NCBI GenBank assembly: GCA_025998755.1
Contig: AP024674.1
Coordinates: 1,540,162-1,604,161 of the forward strand
Reading direction: 5' to 3'
Length of the DNA stretch: 64,000 nucleotides
From: Armatimonadota bacterium
GTDB taxonomy: Bacteria; Armatimonadota; UBA5829; DSUL01
Shown: positions 53,869 to 62,255 of the stretch, in pieces
Position numbering within the stretch: position 1 is the first letter of the stretch
How the letters are laid out: each line of letters starts with the position of its first letter
The notes under the pieces: model-generated
The model's database searches: none
Told to the model about the DNA's origin: nothing
Seen by the model: only the letters and a program-made list of their open reading frames with translations
Made by a program: the position numbers and the translations under genes

Positions 53869-53897
53869 GAGGGCCGGGGCGAGACGCCCCGGCCCTC
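53869..53897 (+). terminator. groESL terminator
   Basis: A perfect 13-bp stem GAGGGCCGGGGCG/CGCCCCGGCCCTC with an AGA loop, followed by TCTCT, 48 bases after the groEL stop. It excludes the far-upstream start of the next reading frame. Confidence 0.8.
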
Positions 53898-54022
53898 TCT
53901 CTACGGCCACACAGCCCCCGAAAAGGCCGCCATCGCCGGCATCGCCCACCCGGGCCGGCAAGCGCCGCCCGGACTTGAAGGCGCGCTTGGAACGCTTGCG
54001 GCAGGCGAGGGAATGTTGGACA

Positions 54023-55627
54023 ATGCAAACGGATATGCAGGACTACCCATCGCAGATCCGCCGGCGGCGGACCTTTGCCATAATCTCCCACCCCGACGCG
54101 GGAAAGACCACTCTCACCGAAAAGCTGCTGCTCTACGGAGGCGCCATCCAGATGGCTGGTTCCGTGCGCGCCCGGCGCAGCCAGCGGCAGGCCACGTCCG
54201 ACTGGATGGAGCTGGAGCGACAGCGAGGGATCTCCATCACCTCCACCGTGCTCCAGTTCGAGTTCGAGGGTTACGTGCTGAATCTTCTGGACACCCCCGG
54301 CCACCAGGATTTCAGCGAGGATACCTTCCGCACTCTGATGGCTGCCGACAGCGCAGTGATGCTCATTGATAAGGCAAAAGGCGTGGAGGAGCAGACGCGC
54401 AAGCTGTTCCACGTCTGCCGAAGACGCGGGATACCCATCTTCACGTTCATCAACAAGCTGGACCGGCCGGGCCGCGACCCGCTGGACCTGATGGCGGAAC
54501 TGGAAGGCGCGCTGGGCATCCAGTCTACAGCTATGAACTGGCCCATCGGCGACGGCCCGGACTTCCGCGGCATCTATGACCTGGCAAGCCGGGAAGTCCA
54601 TCTGTTCGAGCGGGCCGAACACGGGGCGCGCAGAGCCGGGGTGAAGGTGACGGATCTATCGGACCCGGCGCTCGGAGAGCTGATCGGACGCAGTCAGCAT
54701 GACCGGTTGCGGGAGGAGATCGAGCTTCTGGAAGCCGCGGGCGAACGCCTCGACCGGGACCGCGTCAGCCGCGGAGACCTGACCCCCGTCTACTTCGGCA
54801 GCGCGCTGACGAACTTCGGAGTCGAGCTGTTCCTGCGATCGTTCATCGAGATGGCGCCGCCCCCTGCGCCGCGGATGTGCGATGCGGGTCTGGTCAGGCC
54901 TGAGGACGAAGAGTTCCGCGGATTCATCTTCAAGGTGCAGGCGAACATGGATCCCAGGCACCGGGACCGTCTGGCGTTCCTGAGGATCGTCTCGGGCAAG
55001 TTCGAGCGGGACATGACCGTCTTCCATCCCCGCCTGGGCCGAACGGTGCGCCTGACGCGTCCGCAGAGACTTTTCGGGCAGGAGCGCGAAGTGGCTGAGG
55101 AGGGTTATCCCGGAGACATCATCGGGCTAACCAACCCGGGCGTTTTCACCATCGGCGACACCGTATGCACCGGCCAGCCCGTGCGGTTCCGGGAGTTCCC
55201 GCACTTCCCGCCGGAGCATTTTGCCGTTCTGCGCAACACCCGGGTGGACCGCTACAAACAGTTCCTGAAGGGCATCCAGCAGTTGAGCGAGGAGGGGGTT
55301 ATCCAGCTTTTCTATGAGCGGGACGCCGCCAGAAGGGAACCTATCGTGGGCGTGGTGGGACGACTGCAGTTCGATGTGGTCCGCTACCGCCTGGAGACGG
55401 AATACGGGGTGGAAACCGCTTTGGAAGACACTCCCTTCCGGCTTGCGCGCTGGCTCCGGGTGCCCCCGGATGACGGGCACAACATCCTCTGGACAACGGG
55501 CACCAAGCACGTGGAGGACGCAGAAGGCAATCCCGCGGCCCTGTTCAACGGCGACTGGTATCTGAACTACATGCAGGAAAAAAACCCTGGTCTGGAGCTG
55601 CTTGAGACTTCGAGGGAGCTGGGGTGA
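54023..55627 (+). CDS. prfC: peptide chain release factor 3
   Basis: GTPase that removes RF1/RF2 from the ribosome after termination; 534 residues from ATG 54023, the usual family length. G motifs are ISHPDAGKTTL, DTPGHQDFSEDTFRTL and NKLDRPGRDP; switch I is RQRGISITSTVLQF. RF3-specific C-terminal sequence (GVVGRLQFDVVRYRLETEYG, FNGDWYLNYMQEKNP) separates it from EF-G. The frame upstream runs through the groESL terminator. ATG 54035 is an alternative start. The stop overlaps the next gene by 4 bases. Confidence 0.95.
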   Translation: MQTDMQDYPSQIRRRRTFAIISHPDAGKTTLTEKLLLYGGAIQMAGSVRARRSQRQATSDWMELERQRGISITSTVLQFEFEGYVLNLLDTPGHQDFSEDTFRTLMAADSAVMLIDKAKGVEEQTRKLFHVCRRRGIPIFTFINKLDRPGRDPLDLMAELEGALGIQSTAMNWPIGDGPDFRGIYDLASREVHLFERAEHGARRAGVKVTDLSDPALGELIGRSQHDRLREEIELLEAAGERLDRDRVSRGDLTPVYFGSALTNFGVELFLRSFIEMAPPPAPRMCDAGLVRPEDEEFRGFIFKVQANMDPRHRDRLAFLRIVSGKFERDMTVFHPRLGRTVRLTRPQRLFGQEREVAEEGYPGDIIGLTNPGVFTIGDTVCTGQPVRFREFPHFPPEHFAVLRNTRVDRYKQFLKGIQQLSEEGVIQLFYERDAARREPIVGVVGRLQFDVVRYRLETEYGVETALEDTPFRLARWLRVPPDDGHNILWTTGTKHVEDAEGNPAALFNGDWYLNYMQEKNPGLELLETSRELG

Positions 55628-56508
55628 GCGCCACGGGCACGCTTACCCGCAATCTGGCTTCGTACCTGGACGAGCCTTGCTTCGAAGCGCTGCCGGAACA
55701 CCTTCGGGCGAGGGCCTTTGGTGTGGACTATGCCCGATTTGATGAGCAGGACGGCGGGATCCTTTTCGTCACCAGATGCGGTTGGGCTCTTCGAGAGCAT
55801 CTGCTTCCCCAGAACTGGTATCACGATGGCCAGTATGCGGACGAGGGACAGTTACTGGAGGGAGCGACAGGCTCGGTGCACCGTGTCAGTTCGCCGGATC
55901 GTCGGGGCCGGATGGCCGATCTTGTGATTAAGGTCAGCCGGTTCGCCCAGCACGTGCCGATCCAGGCATCTCCGGCATTTCCTTTTCAGATGCAGGCGGA
56001 CGCGGAGCTGAGTGCGCGGTTCAACAGCCCGTTTGAGGAATTCGGCCACCTTCAAACGCTCAGGAGCACTCGGAAGGGTACCCGCATCCTGACGAAGCGC
56101 GCCCTGGCCATTTACAGTCCGCCCGGGGAACGCCCGCTCTGGCGTTTGGGGAGGGAGGAATGGAAGCTGCGTCCCTACCAGGCTGCCCTGGAGGCTGACC
56201 AGAAAGCAGACGGCGGACCGGCCCCCGTGGAGTTGAACCCCAGGCGGAAGTATCTGACCGTGTTCGGATGGGTAAAGGGACTGACCGCCGAGCAGTTGTT
56301 CCTGGCGGACGTGCTCACGGCAGACGATCTGTATGATCTGAGCGTCCGCGTAGCGCACGAGCTAGCGGAAAAGGGATTCCGGGTACTGGACAACAAACCG
56401 AAGCACTTCGTGCTGCGACCGGATAACCGCACGGGCCGGCCGATCGAACGGCACGGTCAGATGGTGTACGCGCTGATCGATTTCGAGCTGCTGCAGCCCC
56501 TCCGCTGA
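55624..56508 (+). CDS. atypical protein-kinase-like protein coupled to RF3
   Basis: 294 residues, start GTG overlapping the prfC stop (GTGA). The arrangement recalls a protein kinase: a Gly-containing loop EGATGSVHRV (79-88), LVIKVSR with Lys103, a long helix region, a catalytic-loop-like LDNKPKHFVL (255-264; Asp256, with His261 where kinases have Asn) and ALIDFELL (Asp286, where kinases have DFG). There is no signal peptide or membrane helix. It could be an active atypical kinase, a pseudokinase or a distant aminoglycoside-phosphotransferase relative. The assignment rests on motif order only. Its coupling to RF3 suggests a translation-related target. Confidence 0.55.
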   Translation: MSATGTLTRNLASYLDEPCFEALPEHLRARAFGVDYARFDEQDGGILFVTRCGWALREHLLPQNWYHDGQYADEGQLLEGATGSVHRVSSPDRRGRMADLVIKVSRFAQHVPIQASPAFPFQMQADAELSARFNSPFEEFGHLQTLRSTRKGTRILTKRALAIYSPPGERPLWRLGREEWKLRPYQAALEADQKADGGPAPVELNPRRKYLTVFGWVKGLTAEQLFLADVLTADDLYDLSVRVAHELAEKGFRVLDNKPKHFVLRPDNRTGRPIERHGQMVYALIDFELLQPLR

Positions 56509-56523
56509 GGCTTCCGGCCTGAA

Positions 56524-57303
56524 TCAGACCGCCGAATAGAGACAGCCCATCGGGATGTGCCTAACTTCGAGCGTGGGAAAGACGCTCTGCAGATACCGGG
56601 CCAGGTTTCGCATCCCGGGTTCTTCCGCGGTTGCGTGGTTTACGATGACCAACGGGACGCCGCTGTCGGCCGCCTGGCACCCTGCGCTCCAGAACGCGAT
56701 GCCATCATCCGTGACCAACGCGGCATCGGCTCCCAGAGACAGCATTGTACTGAAGTCCGTGATGGCTCCGGTTCCGATGGCGACTCGGTTGACCGGAGCA
56801 TCCGGATCCCCCAGAAGCCAGACATGTGACTGGCCCAGCGGCTCAGTGCACTGCCGCACGTGCTCTGCCAGATCGCCCAGAGTCCCCCGAAACGGATAGG
56901 CCGCGTGGAACGCTGCAGACGTTGCCGGCCGGCTGTCGAACCCCAGTTGCCGCGCCCACGAGTCCAGAATGCCGATCTCTGGCATCCGGTCCCAGACGTC
57001 GTGGCAGCGATAGATGACCAGGTTGGACTGCTCAATGAAACGCTTTTTCTCGCGAGCATACGGGTGCTCGAAAACGCGCGGGTCATCGTCCATGTGGACG
57101 TAGAAGGTGGGTTCGTGAGTAATGAACAGATCGGCTCCGGCGGCCACTGCATCGCGCAGAGCCGGCAGCGTGGCCTGCCACGCCACCGCCACCCGGCGCA
57201 CCTCGGTTTCCGGGTCGCCTGCCTTGAAGGCGTCACAGGAGTGGTCCCAGTCCACCCAGGTTCCGACAGACCTCATATGCTCGTGAATCTCGACAGCCTT
57301 CAT
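56524..57303 (-). CDS. NIF3-like dinuclear metal-binding protein
   Basis: 259 residues from ATG 57303, which has AAGGAG 8 bases upstream. The NIF3/YbgI signature residues appear as DLFITHEPTF (metal His), a central segment VNRVAIGTGA, and IVNHATAEEPGMRNLARYLQ (second His/Glu set). It probably forms a hexamer with two metal ions per subunit. The biochemical role of the family is unsettled. It converges on the kinase-like gene 15 bases away and diverges from the subtilase. Confidence 0.85.
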   Translation of the reverse strand: MKAVEIHEHMRSVGTWVDWDHSCDAFKAGDPETEVRRVAVAWQATLPALRDAVAAGADLFITHEPTFYVHMDDDPRVFEHPYAREKKRFIEQSNLVIYRCHDVWDRMPEIGILDSWARQLGFDSRPATSAAFHAAYPFRGTLGDLAEHVRQCTEPLGQSHVWLLGDPDAPVNRVAIGTGAITDFSTMLSLGADAALVTDDGIAFWSAGCQAADSGVPLVIVNHATAEEPGMRNLARYLQSVFPTLEVRHIPMGCLYSAV

Positions 57304-57514
57304 TGACCGGTCTCCTTCCCCACCCTGGCCTGGCAACCTGAAAAATCTTCGGGGAAGCCCCCGACAAGACCTTCCAAAGGGCTTTGCCAAGCCTAAATTT
57401 CAGGGAGTCCTTGACGAGTGTTCCCAGCCATGATATGGTGAGATTGACTGCAATTTCGTCTTTTTCAGAGAGACCGCGGCGATGCGCCGACGGGCCGTGA
57501 AAGGAGGGGATCCG

Positions 57515-60500
57515 ATGGCGCGGGTTGCAGCCGCATTGATCCTTCTCATCCTGTTTGTGGCAAGCGCCGCCTGTCCGGATGACGCTCTGACGCCCTCGCC
57601 CCCGGTGTCGAATCCCGCCCCCCCTGAATCTGGAGAGCCTCGGATTGGGCAGTCGCTGCAAGCGCGCCTTGCCTCCGGCGAGATGGTTCCGGTCATCATC
57701 CTGCTTGCGGATGATCCCCTGGGAGATATTAGCGAAGAGGAGTTCGGGCGGATCGAACCCGAGATGCGGGCCCGGCGGGAGGAAGCGCGCGACATCCATC
57801 GTCGTTACTCCACCGGATCGCGCGCGGGCACGTCCGAAGATGCTGCGCGCATTGCCGCCCTGCAAGCCTCCCGCTATTCGAAAGCCGATCTAGCCCGCCT
57901 CCGCGAGATCGTGGCGGGGATGAAAGCGCTCAAGGATCGCGCGCGTGCACGCATCGCGCAGCGGATGCGGCAGGCTGTAGACGCCGGGCAGACAGAGGTG
58001 GAGTCCTTCGTGCACGGCCTGGGTGGCAGCGTGACTTACAGGTTCTTTGTGCACAACGCCATCGCGGCCAGGCTGCCCGGTCGGGCGATTCCCGCGGTGG
58101 CCGCGCATCCCCTGGTGCGCCGGGTGGTGGAGGACGGTCTCACCAAGGCCTGTCTTGATGTCAGTGTCCCCACCATCGGCGCTCCAACGTTCTGGAGCGC
58201 CGGCGAGACAGGCGGTGTATGGTACAACGCGACGCTAGACACGGGCGTGGATACCGGCCACCCGAATATGGGAAAGCCGGGCGGCTGGTGGGAGGTGGTG
58301 AAGCATGACACCGCCATATGGAACGACTTCTACCGCGACAACCCGAACTCCCCGGACGACCTTCATGGCCACGGCACGCACGTGGCCGGAATCATGAACA
58401 GCACCCACGTGACCTTCCGGGGCGTCGCCTTCGGTTCCTGGCGAAGCGTCAATCTGAAAGCGGGATGGCGCCACTTTGACGGGTTCGGTTCGATGTACCA
58501 CTCGGACGCGATGGCCGCCGTTCAGTGGGGCATCTCCAACGCAACGATGGATGTCCTGAACCTTAGCTTCGGCTCGCTGGCTACGGCGGGGGACGATGAT
58601 TACGCCCGCTTCTTCGATGCCATGGTGCATGCGTGGGGAATCGTGTTCACCGTTTCGGCCGGCAACGATGGAAGCGACGGCCTGTCCACACCCGGCATCG
58701 CCTACAACGGGATCTGTGTGGCAAACGTTGATGATCACGGAACCACGGACCGCTCGGACGATACACTCGCCTCAAACAGTAGCCGGGGCCCTACCCGGGT
58801 TCCGGCCCGCAAGAAGCCGGACATAGCTGCCCCGGGATGCCGGATTATGGCACCCAACTGCAGCTGGGAAGAAGGACCCGATTTCTTTGAAGCGTCGGGC
58901 ACCAGCGTGGCTGCGCCCCACGTGGCCGGGGCGGCGACCCTTCTCCACGATGTCGGCGTTGACGATCCTCGCGCGGTAAAGGCACTGCTCATCAACACGG
59001 CATCTAATGGCACATTGTGGTCCGAAGGGATGGGCTGGGGCGAGCTCGACGTGGGCAGGGCATTCGTCATGCGACACCACTGGTATTTGGACACCGTGAG
59101 TCCCGTCGGAACTCTGAACAGCTACAATCTTTACCGGGTTCCATCCGCGCTTCCCGGCGATAGGGCCACGCTGGTTTGGAACCGCCGGGTGAACTGGAAC
59201 GGTGCCTGGTATCCTTCGACCTACTATGATCCCCCTGATCTAGACCTCTATTTTTACCGGGAGGCCGACGGGGTGGAGAAGGGCCAGTCCGTGAACCCGC
59301 ACGATAACGTGGAGCAGGTCTATTCCACCATCACTGGACCTGCCATCATCCGGGTAGCGGCAGCAAAAACTTCCTTCCCAGGCGGAGCAACTGAAGTCAC
59401 CTATGCGATCGCGGTGCCCCCCGGCACGGTGCAAGCAATCGGACCGGCGCTTTCCATTGCAGCCTCTGCCTCCACAGCATCTCCGCCCCTGAATGCCAAG
59501 TTTCGCCTGCTGCTGACGGTCTCGAACAACGGGGACACCAACGCTCCTGCCTGCAAGGTTGTGGTTTACCCAGGCTCGGATCTCTGGGTGGTGTCAGGTC
59601 GGCTGGAGACCGACCTCGGCTCCGTGCCCGCCGGGGAGCAGAAGACTGTGGAAATCTGGCTCAAAGCCACCGCTCCTGGCATCAAGGTGATAGACTTCGA
59701 GTGTTTTTCCTTTGCCTTCGGCCGAGAGTGGCTGGACTGGGGTAGCATCACCGTGGAACCAGGCCCGCCGGACACCGCAGCACCTTATACCGTGATGCGG
59801 ATACCGTCCATCGGCTTCAGGTCAGGCGGTAACGAACTGATCTCCAACGGAGGCTTTGAATCGGGACTTTCCGCCTGGAGCACAACGGGCACTGTGACCG
59901 CAGAGTTCGGGTCGGCCGCCAGTGGCCTCAAGTGCGTGAAGTTGGGGCCGGGGTCGGCCTCGGTTTACCAGAACGTCTACATCAATGCCTCCGCCAGCCG
60001 GGCGTTCCTGAGCTTCAGCTATCGCGCAGATGCCAGACTGCTGGCGCCGGCCGGGTGCCAGATCTGCGACAGCTCGGGGAATGCCCACATCACACCTTTC
60101 AGCGTGCTAGGCACAGTCAGCGGATGGCAAGCGGTCACTTTCGACATCTCGCGTTTCAAGGGACAGACCATCCAGGTGCGCTTCTACTCCTCGGGGAGCT
60201 TGCTGGGCAACTCCACTCTGTGGGTGGACGACGTATCGGTCAAAGAAGGCGAGACCGTCTGGGTATCTTCCGACGCGACTCCTCTGGCTCTGATCGCCAC
60301 GGACAACGCCGCCGGGATTGACCAGACCCTCTACCGTTTCCCGCCAGGAGGGTGGTTGCCGTATACCGAACCGTTCCTGCTGCCCCAAGAGGGCAGTAAC
60401 TCCCTGAGCTATTACTCCACTGACAACAGCGGGAACACCGAGCAGGTCATCTCCACTGTGGTCCATAAAGACACCCGCCCCCCCGTCAGTGTGCTGTCCA

Positions 60501-62074
60501 TCGGTTCGCCGAGAGTCATCGCCGGCGGATGGGAAAGGATGGGGTTGAATCCGGGGTTCGAGAACGGTCTGATCGGCTGGGATGCCACCGGAAGCGCAAC
60601 CACGACAAGCGCAACCGTGCATTCAGGCTCCGCCGCCGGGAAGGTGGGCGGGAGCGCCGGGTCGGGAACCATTTCGCGCGATGTGCCAGTCAGCGCGAAC
60701 GCCGGCTGCGCATTCCTGTCCGCCTGGGTGACCGCCGTGGGGACCGGAAACACCCTTGGCGTCTACAGCGCGGCCGTGGTGGACCCTGAGACCGAAATGG
60801 CAGTGGACTACTGCATTCAGGGCAGCACAATGACTCTGCTCGACTGGGTGCAGATAGTCTGGGATGTCAGCCGCTTCCGCGGCAGGACGGTCCGGCTGCT
60901 GTTCAGCGCGGGGGCGCTTTCAGGGCAGGTGCCGACCCTCTTTGTGGACGACGTATCCCTGAGGGAAGACTGCATCCTGAACATCCTCCCGTCAACGCAG
61001 CTACAGATCCGCTCGTTCGACCGGGTTGGCGTGGAGTCGTGTCAGAGAAGCCTGGACGGAGGATCCTTTGTGGATGGAGACCTGTTCACGATCGCCTCGC
61101 AGGGGTTGCGCAACCTCGCCTACCGGGCCCTTGACCGGATCGGCCACGTGGAGCCGGACATTGCGACCAGGGTGTTCGTGGATACGGACGGCCCGCTGGG
61201 GTATGTGCAGATCAATAGAGGCGCCGAATACACCACATCGCGGCTGGTGACCCTCAGCCTGACCGCCTCTGATGTGGCGGGTATCCCGCGGATGCGCATC
61301 CGCAACTCCGATGGCGCTTACGGCGGCTGGGAGGCATTCTCCAGCTCGCGCCAGTGGACGTTGTCCGAGGGCGGCGGCACGAAGACCGTCTTCGTACAGT
61401 ATCAGGACGGACTGGGTAACGTCTCGCCGGAGACATCGGACTCCATCGAATACGTCCCTCCCGCGTATCCGCGGATCGGCGACGTTAAGCTGCTTGGCCC
61501 CCACCCTGTTGCCGTGACGTTGAGGGACAAGCGCATCAGCGGCGTCTTCTCCTCGCGGAAGATGTTCTATATCCAGGAGTCCGACCGGTCCAGCGGAATC
61601 AAGGTTTATTACGGGTCGCTGGCGGTCAGTCCCTCGCCCGGCCAGTCCGGGACGTTCGAGGGGGTGATTCAGCTGGACTCCAACCAGGAACCGCAGCTTT
61701 ATCTGACCGCCTGCAGTCTGGGAAGCGCCGGTCCCTTGCCCGCGCCGGTAGGGCTGATGAACCGCGAGCTGGGCGGCGGACCTTGGGGGAACTATATCCC
61801 CGGCGTCACCGGCGGACGAGGTCTGCACAACATCGGACTGCTGGTCCGGACATGGGGCAAGGTGGTGAGCTGGGGCATATCGCCGCCCCGCATGTGGATT
61901 GATGACGGCTCCGCCCCCTCCGGCGGCGTGATGGTGGATATGACGCAGGGCGGCTCCATACCCGTGACCGGCTCGATGGTCCAGGTAAGGGGCAATCTGG
62001 GATGTGTGTCGAGCGGCTCCGAGGTAAGGCCTGTGATCAGGCCAAGAAGCCCGGAGGACGTCGTGGTTTTCTGA
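57515..62074 (+). CDS. large secreted subtilisin-like serine protease
   Basis: 1519 residues from ATG 57515, which has AAAGGAGG 7 bases upstream. The signal helix ARVAAALILLILFVASAAC ends in a possible lipobox. Residues 35-205 are a helical, charged propeptide-like region. The S8 domain has Asp242 (TLDTGVDTG), His286 (HGHGTHVAG) and Ser464 (SGTSVAAPHVAG). Then come two jelly-roll domains starting ISNGGFESG and LNPGFENGL, alternating with segments ending STDNSGNTEQ and LDRIGHVEPD that resemble OmpL47-type repeats. The last 200 residues form the module shared with 37462-39183 (GLHNIGLLVRTWGKV). It is probably an extracellular or surface protease. Confidence 0.92.
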   Translation: MARVAAALILLILFVASAACPDDALTPSPPVSNPAPPESGEPRIGQSLQARLASGEMVPVIILLADDPLGDISEEEFGRIEPEMRARREEARDIHRRYSTGSRAGTSEDAARIAALQASRYSKADLARLREIVAGMKALKDRARARIAQRMRQAVDAGQTEVESFVHGLGGSVTYRFFVHNAIAARLPGRAIPAVAAHPLVRRVVEDGLTKACLDVSVPTIGAPTFWSAGETGGVWYNATLDTGVDTGHPNMGKPGGWWEVVKHDTAIWNDFYRDNPNSPDDLHGHGTHVAGIMNSTHVTFRGVAFGSWRSVNLKAGWRHFDGFGSMYHSDAMAAVQWGISNATMDVLNLSFGSLATAGDDDYARFFDAMVHAWGIVFTVSAGNDGSDGLSTPGIAYNGICVANVDDHGTTDRSDDTLASNSSRGPTRVPARKKPDIAAPGCRIMAPNCSWEEGPDFFEASGTSVAAPHVAGAATLLHDVGVDDPRAVKALLINTASNGTLWSEGMGWGELDVGRAFVMRHHWYLDTVSPVGTLNSYNLYRVPSALPGDRATLVWNRRVNWNGAWYPSTYYDPPDLDLYFYREADGVEKGQSVNPHDNVEQVYSTITGPAIIRVAAAKTSFPGGATEVTYAIAVPPGTVQAIGPALSIAASASTASPPLNAKFRLLLTVSNNGDTNAPACKVVVYPGSDLWVVSGRLETDLGSVPAGEQKTVEIWLKATAPGIKVIDFECFSFAFGREWLDWGSITVEPGPPDTAAPYTVMRIPSIGFRSGGNELISNGGFESGLSAWSTTGTVTAEFGSAASGLKCVKLGPGSASVYQNVYINASASRAFLSFSYRADARLLAPAGCQICDSSGNAHITPFSVLGTVSGWQAVTFDISRFKGQTIQVRFYSSGSLLGNSTLWVDDVSVKEGETVWVSSDATPLALIATDNAAGIDQTLYRFPPGGWLPYTEPFLLPQEGSNSLSYYSTDNSGNTEQVISTVVHKDTRPPVSVLSIGSPRVIAGGWERMGLNPGFENGLIGWDATGSATTTSATVHSGSAAGKVGGSAGSGTISRDVPVSANAGCAFLSAWVTAVGTGNTLGVYSAAVVDPETEMAVDYCIQGSTMTLLDWVQIVWDVSRFRGRTVRLLFSAGALSGQVPTLFVDDVSLREDCILNILPSTQLQIRSFDRVGVESCQRSLDGGSFVDGDLFTIASQGLRNLAYRALDRIGHVEPDIATRVFVDTDGPLGYVQINRGAEYTTSRLVTLSLTASDVAGIPRMRIRNSDGAYGGWEAFSSSRQWTLSEGGGTKTVFVQYQDGLGNVSPETSDSIEYVPPAYPRIGDVKLLGPHPVAVTLRDKRISGVFSSRKMFYIQESDRSSGIKVYYGSLAVSPSPGQSGTFEGVIQLDSNQEPQLYLTACSLGSAGPLPAPVGLMNRELGGGPWGNYIPGVTGGRGLHNIGLLVRTWGKVVSWGISPPRMWIDDGSAPSGGVMVDMTQGGSIPVTGSMVQVRGNLGCVSSGSEVRPVIRPRSPEDVVVF
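61474..62071 (+). other. C-terminal module shared with the secreted protein at 37462
   Basis: Encodes about 199 residues alignable with residues 358-573 of the protein at 37462-39183: IGDVKLLGPHPVAV with IAGVKQSTASAPVEI, SSGIKVYYGSLAVSPSPGQS with ASGIRVLWQSEVAPGDDVSI, and GLHNIGLLVRTWGKV with GLNNIGLLVTLFGKV. Likely two OB-like beta barrels. Function unknown. Confidence 0.7.
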
Positions 62075-62255
62075 AACGCGGTAAGAGCCCGCCCCTGCGC
62101 GCCTGCCGGGGCAGGCAAAAGGTGAACCGGCCTGAAAAGGCTCTTGACCGGAAAGGGTCTGGCTGGTATACTGCAACTGCTTCGCGACTGCATCGAGCCT
62201 ATGGAGCTTGCGCAGGTCGCGCGGAGGAGGGTTGACGGAAAGGAGACCATCCCTC

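Noticed and set aside
53867-54022. 52-codon upstream extension of prfC
   Set aside because: It would run through the groESL terminator hairpin, is Arg/Pro-rich, and RF3 proteins normally begin near MQDYPSQI.
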